A stretch of DNA of 64,000 nucleotides from contig NZ_QHKO01000011.1 of the NCBI RefSeq assembly GCF_003260125.1, positions 1-64,000 on the forward strand, read 5' to 3'. Positions 58,132 through 64,000 of this stretch are shown here, in pieces. A model generated the notes under the pieces. That model saw nothing but the letters and a program-made list of their open reading frames with translations. It did no database searches and was not told the origin of the DNA. A program made the translations under genes and the position numbers. The number at the start of each line of letters is the position of its first letter. Position 1 is the stretch's first letter. This DNA is from Lujinxingia litoralis. Its GTDB lineage: Bacteria; Myxococcota_A; Bradymonadia; Bradymonadales; Bradymonadaceae.

Positions 58132-58602
58132 ATGGGCCTGCTCTCGGAGCTAACCTACACGCATATGGAAGTCTTTACGGCGCTTGATGCCATGGAGCGA
58201 GCGCTATCTCGTGCGCGGCGCTCGCGCGAGGACAAGGCTGAAGTTGGCGCGATCTTGCGTGAGGTGGTGCCCCAGGCGCTCCTGTTACGCCAGCGCCTCA
58301 AGGCCAGTTTTGAGCGCGAGCGTGAGCATCTCTACCCCCGGGTGCGGCGCATCTTCGGCTCGGAGGTCGAGGAGATCGGCGGGCTCAAGCGCTACGCCGA
58401 CCAGATTCTCGATCAGCTCGATCATTTCATCGACGAGCTTCCCTCAACGGGCGAGGATCGCCCCCACCCGGTGCGCCTGGCCTACCTGGCGTTGCTCTTT
58501 GATGAGCTGGCCGAACTCTACGAGATGCGCACCGAGATCGAGCGACGCTTCTACGAGTGTTACTCCACGATTGTGTTCCCCGGTGGCGCGACCACCGACT
58601 GA
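58132..58602 (+). CDS. Small helical protein, possibly hemerythrin-like
   Basis: A 156-residue all-helical cytoplasmic protein I cannot place firmly. Sequence 'HMEVFTALDAMERAL', 'RQRLKASFEREREHLYPRV', 'LDQLDHFIDEL' and 'LFDELAELYEMRTEIERRFYECYSTIVFPG' is reminiscent of the four-helix HHE/hemerythrin arrangement (F..E...LYP), but several expected metal-ligand histidines are absent, so it may be a degenerate or unrelated bundle. CGGAGG precedes the ATG. It is followed 81 bases later by the MutS-like gene. An inverted repeat resembling Fur-type half-sites lies upstream. Function unknown. Confidence 0.6.
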   Translation: MGLLSELTYTHMEVFTALDAMERALSRARRSREDKAEVGAILREVVPQALLLRQRLKASFEREREHLYPRVRRIFGSEVEEIGGLKRYADQILDQLDHFIDELPSTGEDRPHPVRLAYLALLFDELAELYEMRTEIERRFYECYSTIVFPGGATTD

Positions 58603-58683
58603 GCGTGGCCTCGGATGAGGTTGATCTGGCAAGTCCGGCGAGCCTGTCGCATAGTCACAGCCGTCTCGATGGAGGGCTGAACG

Positions 58684-60339
58684 ATGCGCAGATGGAGTGA
58701 ACAGGCCGCGGGCGGGCATGGCGAGGAGCCGGGAGGGGAGGCGCCTTTTGCCGATCCGGTTACGCTGGAGGTGATCGGGGCCCGGGCCTTTGTGGCGCGC
58801 CTTGCCCCCTACAGCGCTTCGGCCAGGGCTGGGTCGAGTCGCGTCCGGAGCTACGCCCCTGAGGAGCTCGAGGCCTGGCGGGCCGAGATCGAGGCGCTGC
58901 GCGCGTTGGATCGCTGGTATCACGACTGCCCACAGGCCCAGCGCCCGAGCGCCGATGCCCTGCGAGAGCTCCCCACGTTGGAGCGTGCGCTGCGTCGCCT
59001 GGAGCTCCACGAGGTGCTGCGAGACGCCGAACTCTTCGAGATTAAGCGATTTTTCTTTTACGGGCTCGCACTTCTGGAGGCGGTGGAGGGGGCCGATGGT
59101 CTGCCCTTGTCCGACGATCCCGATGCGGAGGCCCTGCGCCAGGCCATGGCCGGGATGCACCCGGAGGCCCGGCCCACCGCGCGCTTTCACCTAAGCGATC
59201 AGCTCGATCCGGAGCTGGCAGCGGCTCGTAAGGCCCAGCGTCAGGCAGCCCGTGAACTGCGGGGGCGACGCGAGGCGTTGGAGGCGGAGATCTGCGACAG
59301 CTACGGCGGTCGTTTCGATCTCCGAGGGCGCTATCGTCCTGAGGCGGGGACCACGCCAGACGATCCGCGTCTGGAGTGGCGGGCGGGCGCCTGGCATCTG
59401 ATCGCGCCACCGGTGGCGGACGCCGCGCAGGCGCTCGACCGGGCGGAGGTTCTGGTGGCCGAGTGTGAGCAGGCGCTGCGGAAGCGGCTTTCCGAGAGGC
59501 TCGCGCCCCTTGCTCCCCGGATTCAGGCGCTGCACCAGGCGCTGGTGCGCTTTGATGAGCGCCTGGCGCGTGTGCGCCTCAAAGCCGAACTCGGGGCGTG
59601 CTGGCCCACGCTGGCGCCAGAGTCCGCGGGGGCATCCTCACCGGCGGTGATGCACCTGGCGCACGGGCGCGATCCGGGGCTTGTGGATCGTCTCGCGGAT
59701 CAGGTGCAGCCCATTGATGTGACCCTCGAAGAGGCGCTGACCGTGGTCCTGGGGCCGAATATGGGGGGGAAATCCGCGCTCTTAAAACTCGTGGGGCTCT
59801 GCCACTTCTGTGCTCAGGCGGCGTTGCCGGTGCCGGCCCACTCCTTTGTGTTTTCGCCGTTTCATGCCCTGATTTACGTGGGCAGCGAGGAGCCTGGCGG
59901 CGCGTCGGACTCCGAGGGGCTCTCGTCGTTTGGGCGAGAGGTGCGTCGGCTGGTGAAACACTGGGAGGGGAGGAGCCCGCGCCTGTGGTTGCTCGATGAG
60001 CTCGGCAGGGGCACCCATCCTCAGGAGGGCGCGAAGTTTGCGCGCGCGGTGATGGAGGCCCGCGCCGCCGCCGGCGATCGCCTCGTGGTGGCGACGCACT
60101 TTCCCGAACTTGCCGCGCTCCAGGGGGTGGCCCGGCTGCGGATCCGGGGGTTGGAGGTCAGCGATGAAGCATTGCGCTCGGCGTTGGCCGGGGTCGATGA
60201 AGGTGAACTCGATCGGCTCACCGCCGGGTTGCGCGGCCTGATGGACTACCGACCCCGCGCCAGCCAGGCGACCGATGTGCCTCGCGACGCCTGGCGGGTC
60301 GCTCGGGCGCTGGGGCTGGAACTCGGCGAATTCAAGTGA
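58684..60339 (+). CDS. MutS-like ATPase (MutS C-terminal domain)
   Basis: A 551-residue protein with a MutS-type ATPase at 335-530: Walker A 'GPNMGGKSALLK' at 357-368, 'SSFGREVRRLVKHWEG', Walker B 'LWLLDELGRGTHPQEGAKFA' and 'VVATHFPELAAL'. The N-terminal 330 residues are helical and charged with coiled-coil character (core and lever-like), but the mismatch-binding domain I with its Phe-x-Glu motif is missing. It is therefore unlikely to be a mismatch-recognising MutS; short MutS-like proteins of unknown role occur in many bacteria, some next to aminomutase genes, which are not present here. Confidence 0.8.
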   Translation: MRRWSEQAAGGHGEEPGGEAPFADPVTLEVIGARAFVARLAPYSASARAGSSRVRSYAPEELEAWRAEIEALRALDRWYHDCPQAQRPSADALRELPTLERALRRLELHEVLRDAELFEIKRFFFYGLALLEAVEGADGLPLSDDPDAEALRQAMAGMHPEARPTARFHLSDQLDPELAAARKAQRQAARELRGRREALEAEICDSYGGRFDLRGRYRPEAGTTPDDPRLEWRAGAWHLIAPPVADAAQALDRAEVLVAECEQALRKRLSERLAPLAPRIQALHQALVRFDERLARVRLKAELGACWPTLAPESAGASSPAVMHLAHGRDPGLVDRLADQVQPIDVTLEEALTVVLGPNMGGKSALLKLVGLCHFCAQAALPVPAHSFVFSPFHALIYVGSEEPGGASDSEGLSSFGREVRRLVKHWEGRSPRLWLLDELGRGTHPQEGAKFARAVMEARAAAGDRLVVATHFPELAALQGVARLRIRGLEVSDEALRSALAGVDEGELDRLTAGLRGLMDYRPRASQATDVPRDAWRVARALGLELGEFK

Positions 60340-60818
60340 TTCAGGCTTCGGGAGGAGGTTAAAAACTTCCCTCCGTTCGCCATCCGGGCCACCATGGTCT
60401 TCTTGTGGACCTTGGCAACTCAAGCGATTCCCCGAATGGTTCTGTTCGCGGGCCGACCAGGGGAGCTCGGAGTTAAGGGTTGAAGTTTTTCTTTAAGTTT
60501 TTTGACCCGACCTCCGTCCTGGTGTTTGATGGGACACGATGTAGGTGCAGGTAGTCAGGCAAGGAAGCGAGCGACACCGGCATCTGGAGGTTCCCCTCGC
60601 GGGCCAACGGCGTTTTGGGCATGATTGTGGCGCACTTACGCGTTATGCCTGAAGAGCATCTTGACCGAGGATGCGAACAGGTACTGGCCACGGCCGGGTG
60701 CGTGTTCACAGTCAACGCCTCGTCAGGGCCGGCTCGGGTGAGAGGAGCGTCAATCCAAGAATGGGCGCGTTGTGCGTCGAAGATCACCCAATCATCACTC
60801 GCGGAAAGGAGTGGGCCC
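60340..60818. other. Long leader/intergenic region before csrA
   Basis: A 479-base gap with an AT-rich core around 60475-60510 (poly-T patches). An in-frame extension of csrA runs through its second half but is not conserved-looking, and the AAAGGAG site immediately before ATG 60819 argues that the region is untranslated. I saw no clear promoter or RNA fold. Confidence 0.45.
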
Positions 60819-61004
60819 ATGTTGACCCTTACCAGGAAGGTCGGGGAGTCGATTCGAATCGGGGAAGAGATCGAGATCGTCGTCAAAGAGATTCGACGAA
60901 ATCAGGTGCGTATTGGTATTGTCGCACCACGTGATGTGCCGATTTATCGCGAAGAGGTATACGAGGCGATTCTCGAAGAAAGGGCCGACGACGAGGAGCC
61001 CTAG
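60819..61004 (+). CDS. csrA: Carbon storage regulator CsrA
   Basis: A 61-residue RNA-binding regulator with the intact CsrA core: 'MLTLTRKVGESIRIGEEIEIVV', whose Leu4 and Arg6 contact RNA, and 'VRIGIVAPRDVPIYREEVYE' with the second RNA-binding face around the conserved Arg. CsrA dimers bind GGA-containing hairpins to block translation or alter mRNA stability; in E. coli they repress glycogen synthesis. The ATG at 60819 follows AAAGGAG. A DUF4912 gene follows after 21 bases and a GH57 branching-enzyme gene overlaps that, suggesting one operon tied to storage polysaccharide. Confidence 0.95.
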   Translation: MLTLTRKVGESIRIGEEIEIVVKEIRRNQVRIGIVAPRDVPIYREEVYEAILEERADDEEP

Positions 61005-61025
61005 ACCTATAGCACCGGGAGCGCG

Positions 61026-61544
61026 ATGGGAGCGCAGCAGCAGCCGTACACGACGTATGGGATGTCTCAACGGGGAGAGACGCAGCTGGTGCTGCTCTGG
61101 CGCGACCCGGAGGTGGGCTACGTCTACTGGGAGGTGGATCCGGCTCTGAAAGAGGAGCTGTGGATTTGCCTGAGCAAGCGAGAAGGCTCCGAAGCCCGAC
61201 GTCTGGAGGTTGAGCGCTGGCGGGTGGACGAAGCGCTCTCCGGGCGTTTTGTGCGGATCGAGGAGCCGGGCGCGCGCTACCAGGCCGAGCTCTGGCGGGG
61301 AGACGTCGTGGGGAGTGGGGAGCCGATCCTGTGCTCGGAGATGTCCCGAGCGCCCCGGCGTGCGCCGGGGAGTGGGGCAGAGCGTTTTGTGCGGGTCAGC
61401 TGGCAGGAGCGGGGGTTGGGATTTGAGCCGACGGAGCACCGGCATCCGGTGCGCGGGCGTTTTGCCGCCGGGACCGGGCCCCGGCTTAGCTCCATGGCTT
61501 TTATGCGGAGTGAAGACCTGCGCGGTGAAAAGGGGGATATGTGA
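61026..61544 (+). CDS. DUF4912 domain protein
   Basis: A 172-residue protein with the DUF4912 signature 'LVLLWRDPEVGYVYWEVD' near 22-39 and a later 'YQAELW' strand. DUF4912 proteins are of unknown function and often occur next to GH57 enzymes, as here. The C-terminus is basic and probably flexible ('SSMAFMRSEDLRG'). It overlaps the GH57 gene by four bases (GTGA), so translation is coupled, and follows csrA after 21 bases. A role alongside glycogen branching is inference from this context. Confidence 0.82.
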   Translation: MGAQQQPYTTYGMSQRGETQLVLLWRDPEVGYVYWEVDPALKEELWICLSKREGSEARRLEVERWRVDEALSGRFVRIEEPGARYQAELWRGDVVGSGEPILCSEMSRAPRRAPGSGAERFVRVSWQERGLGFEPTEHRHPVRGRFAAGTGPRLSSMAFMRSEDLRGEKGDM

Positions 61545-63145
61545 AGACTTACCTGAGCGTGGTGCTTCACGCCCATCTGCCTTTTATTCGCCACCCCGAG
61601 GACGTCTACCACCTCGAAGAGATGTGGTTTTATGAGGCGATGCACGAGACGTACCTGCCGCTGCTGATGGCGCTGGATCGTCTGGAGCAGGATCAGGTGC
61701 CGGGCACGCTCACGCTGAGCCTGAGCGCCCCGCTGCTGGCGATGATGGCCGACGGACTGCTGGCCGAGCGCTTTGTGGCGCAGCTGGAACGCATGATCGC
61801 GTTGGCCCGCGCCGATCGCGAGACTCGGGGGGCGGAAGAACCCCGTCTGGCCGTGCTGGCTGATTTTTACGAGGCGCGCTTCGATGAGATGCGCACCTAC
61901 TATCTGGACGAACTCCAACAGGATGTGCTTGCGCGCTTTGCTCACCACGCTCGCCGCGGGCGTCTGGAGCTGATGACCTGCGTGGGCACGCACCCGATCT
62001 TACCCTTTCTGGAGAGCGACGCCGGGCGTCGCGCGCAGATTCGGGCCGGACTCCAGGAGTTTGAGAGTCATTTTGGGTTCAAACCCCGGGGGGTATGGAT
62101 CGCCGAGTGTGCTTTTGCTCCGGGCGTCGATCGCCTCCTGGCTGACGAGGGCATCGGCTTTGCCTGCCTGGAAGACGTGGGCATCCTCACCGCCGATGCC
62201 CCGCCGGTCTACGGCACCTACGCATCGCTGGTCTCGCCAGCGGGGGTCGCGTTTTTCGGGCGCGATCAGCTCGCCAGCGCGCAGGTCTGGAGTGCCAGCG
62301 AAGGGTATCCGGGCGACTATGACTATCGCGAGTTTTATCGTGACCTGGGTTACGACCTGCCGCTGGACGTGGTCCTTCCCTATATCCATCCCGATGGTAT
62401 TCGGCATCATACCGGGCTGAAGTACCACCGGGTCACTGGCGAGGTGGGCCTGGGCGAAAAGGAGTATTATCGCCCGGATGTCGCTCGCAATCGCGCCCTG
62501 GATCACGCGCGCCATTTTGTGCACGCGCGCCGAGACCAGGGGAACGAGCTTTTTGACAAACTTGGCGAGCGACCGGCGCATCTGACCTGCTCTTACGACG
62601 CGGAACTCTTTGGTCACTGGTGGTTTGAGGGACCGCTTTTTCTGGAAGCGGTCTTTCGCGAGGCGGCCCATCACGACGATCTGGTGCTCTCGTCGCCGGC
62701 CTCGTACCTGAGCGAGGAGCCGGTGCAGCAGCAGGCCACGCCGGGGACCTCGACCTGGGGCGAAGACTCGTATTTTGGCGTGTGGCTCGATCCCTCAAAT
62801 GCCTGGATTTATCGGCATCTGCGCAACGCCGAGCATCGGGTGGTGGAACTCTCGCGGGCGGCGCTCCATGGTGGGTTGCCCTCCGATCCGCTCACCTCCC
62901 GTGCGCTGGCGCAGCTCGGTCGTCAGCTCCTGTTGGCTCAGGCCAGTGATTGGGCCTTTATCATGAAGACCGGCACCACCGTGGAGTACGCTCAACGGCG
63001 CCAGTCCGGGCATCTGCGTCATATTGAAGAGCTGGCGGCGATGCTGGAGCAGGGGACGCTCGTGGAGGCCGAGTTAGCGGTCCTTGAAGATCGATATCCG
63101 ATCTTCAAAGACCTGGATCCGAGCTGGTGGGCCGAGTCCGGTTGA
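61541..63145 (+). CDS. GH57 family 1,4-alpha-glucan branching enzyme
   Basis: A 534-residue GH57 enzyme with the DUF1957 C-terminal domain, the architecture of archaeal and bacterial GH57 branching enzymes. It opens 'LSVVLHAHLPFIRHPED'. The nucleophile is likely Glu189 in 'GVWIAECAF'; the acid/base Asp353 lies in 'LTCSYDAELFGHWWFEG'. 'TWGEDSYFGVWLDPSNAWIYRH' begins the C-terminal helical domain. It forms alpha-1,6 branches in glycogen-like glucan. It starts at GTG 61541 overlapping the DUF4912 gene, in a probable csrA-led operon. Confidence 0.92.
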   Translation: MKTYLSVVLHAHLPFIRHPEDVYHLEEMWFYEAMHETYLPLLMALDRLEQDQVPGTLTLSLSAPLLAMMADGLLAERFVAQLERMIALARADRETRGAEEPRLAVLADFYEARFDEMRTYYLDELQQDVLARFAHHARRGRLELMTCVGTHPILPFLESDAGRRAQIRAGLQEFESHFGFKPRGVWIAECAFAPGVDRLLADEGIGFACLEDVGILTADAPPVYGTYASLVSPAGVAFFGRDQLASAQVWSASEGYPGDYDYREFYRDLGYDLPLDVVLPYIHPDGIRHHTGLKYHRVTGEVGLGEKEYYRPDVARNRALDHARHFVHARRDQGNELFDKLGERPAHLTCSYDAELFGHWWFEGPLFLEAVFREAAHHDDLVLSSPASYLSEEPVQQQATPGTSTWGEDSYFGVWLDPSNAWIYRHLRNAEHRVVELSRAALHGGLPSDPLTSRALAQLGRQLLLAQASDWAFIMKTGTTVEYAQRRQSGHLRHIEELAAMLEQGTLVEAELAVLEDRYPIFKDLDPSWWAESG

Positions 63146-63222
63146 GCCTCATCGCGCGGCGGCTCCCCGGGGTGTTTAGCTTCTTCAGTGCTACGCTCGT
63201 TCGTTGTCGCGCTGGAGGTGCT

Positions 63223-63675
63223 ATGAGCGACCTGCGCAAGAGCAGCTTCTTGATGGGTCGAATCGTCGCCGGGTTCTTTTACCTGATTATGGGCCTGAAC
63301 CATTTTGGGCAGTGGGGCTCATTGAGCGCCTATGCCGCCGAGAAGGGCGTGCCCTGGGCGTCGCTGGCGGTGGGCGTCAGCGGCGTGCTCCTGGTGATGG
63401 GAGGGATAAGCGTGGCGTTGGGGCTGCGCCCGGTGCTCGGGGTGCTCTGCGTGGTGTTGGCGCTCCTGCCCATCACGCTGATCATGCACAATTTCTGGGC
63501 CATTGACGACGCTGCCGCCCGGCAGATCGAGCTGACCAGCTTTCTGAAAAATGGGGGTCTTATCGGCTCGGCGCTCATCTTCACGGCGATTCGCCACCCC
63601 TGGCCGATGAGCCTGGATGAGTGGCTGGATACCTGGAGTTTCCGCCAGCGCCTGCGTCAGGCCGAGGAGCCGTGA
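63223..63675 (+). CDS. DoxX family membrane protein
   Basis: A 150-residue inner-membrane protein with four hydrophobic helices. 'GRIVAGFFYLIMGLNHFGQWGSL' and 'LGVLCVVLALLPITLIMHNFWAI' are typical DoxX-family segments; the motif 'IMHNFWA' is well conserved. Roles in the family include terminal-oxidase subunits and redox-stress systems, but most members are uncharacterised. GGAGG precedes ATG 63223; a longer frame to 63127 has no membrane or family support. It follows the GH57 gene by 77 bases with no obvious functional link. Confidence 0.87.
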   Translation: MSDLRKSSFLMGRIVAGFFYLIMGLNHFGQWGSLSAYAAEKGVPWASLAVGVSGVLLVMGGISVALGLRPVLGVLCVVLALLPITLIMHNFWAIDDAAARQIELTSFLKNGGLIGSALIFTAIRHPWPMSLDEWLDTWSFRQRLRQAEEP

Positions 63676-63726
63676 CGCAGGAATAGGCGCAGGTTGCCAA
63701 AGTGATCGAGCCGCCGAGACCGGCCG

Positions 63727-64000
63727 TTATTTGACGGCTTTTCGCACCGCTTCCAGCACGCCGGGCATCGAGGATTCCTGAGCGCGGCGGCGCATCCAGT
63801 CGGGGACCGAGCCTTCCGGGGCCGCGTGGACGGAGTATACCGCCAGGGTGCGCTCCCCGTTGTCGCCGTAGGGTTTGAGGCTCCAATAGCCATTATTGAA
63901 GCGGTAGTTCCCCTCGATCATCGACCACTGGCGGCGCCACTCGTTGGGACCCTCGGTGTGGGTGGCGGTGGTCGTGGAGCGCAGATCGCTCAGCGGGAAG
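63727..64000 (-). CDS. START/SRPBCC domain protein, partial
   Basis: The C-terminal 90 residues of a gene whose start lies beyond the right edge. Reading from the edge: 'FPLSDLRSTTTATHTEGPNEW', then 'GYWSLKPYGDNGERTLAVYSVHAAPEGSVPDWMRRRAQ' split across strands, and 'SSMPGVLEAVRKAV'. This matches the end of START or polyketide-cyclase-like SRPBCC domains, where 'P.G.(I/V)P.W' and 'LP..L.A(L/V)RK' are typical. An internal ATG at 63921 is not the true start because the frame continues upstream. It converges with doxX. The ligand, probably hydrophobic, is unknown. Confidence 0.75.
   Translation of the reverse strand, partial: FPLSDLRSTTTATHTEGPNEWRRQWSMIEGNYRFNNGYWSLKPYGDNGERTLAVYSVHAAPEGSVPDWMRRRAQESSMPGVLEAVRKAVK

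Noticed and set aside
60615..60818. N-terminal extension of csrA
   Set aside because: CsrA proteins begin at MLxLTRK; the extension lacks similarity and AAAGGAG lies directly before ATG 60819.

Overview
The window is GC-rich DNA that I read as a chromosomal segment of a Myxococcota (deltaproteobacterial) bacterium, probably from the Bradymonadales/Bradymonadia side. The best lineage markers are an adjacent mglB/mglA pair very like the Myxococcus polarity module, cysteine-rich lipoproteins carrying the myxobacterial 'NG.E.D.DCGG' motif, a globin-coupled histidine kinase with an NtrC-type regulator, and Lon-like and GH57 proteins typical of the group. The assignment is inferred from protein features; no rRNA or tRNA gene was seen.

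Layout. 1-2400: a quasi-palindromic repeat cluster, yaeQ, a DUF2267 gene and a second repeat cluster. 2400-5100 (minus strand): DUF4336 protein, UMF1-type MFS transporter, SixA phosphatase. 5370-12300 (plus): an HPF/RaiA-cold-shock fusion, a Lon-like AAA+ protease translationally coupled to pyruvate phosphate dikinase, and an Sfp-type phosphopantetheinyl transferase. 12280-13250 (minus): an RpoH-like sigma factor. 13870-21220 (plus): globin-coupled kinase plus NtrC regulator, a divergent dihydrolipoamide dehydrogenase-like enzyme, YitT, a DUF4168 lipoprotein and an FMN-dependent alpha-hydroxyacid oxidase.

21500-30770 is an accessory island of four paralogous cysteine-rich lipoproteins built from thrombospondin-1-like modules. 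The fourth holds a perfect-register 174-bp tandem triplication. A B12-binding-type gene lies among them on the opposite strand. 30900-40260 is a heme island: a three-domain HmuY-like lipoprotein and a TonB receptor face an hmuTUVS operon across an intergenic region with three Fur-like boxes, and a flavodoxin-type HemG lies downstream.

Around hemG are two copies of what looks like an undescribed structured RNA (about 340 nt each). They share identical core blocks but have unrelated stem sequences that still pair, and each ends in a rho-independent terminator. A 21-bp quasi-palindromic unit occurs there and at the left end of the window, about 24 copies at four loci. 41300-46260 carries lpd-E2, trxA and a TPR gene. 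46570-49120 is topA; 49220-54000 (minus) holds a LarA-like gene overlapping recQ and an outer-membrane lipoprotein. 54180-63680 (plus) carries an M20 amidohydrolase, ybaB-recR-mglB-mglA, a small helical protein, a MutS-like ATPase, csrA-DUF4912-GH57 branching enzyme and DoxX. A START-domain gene runs off the right edge.
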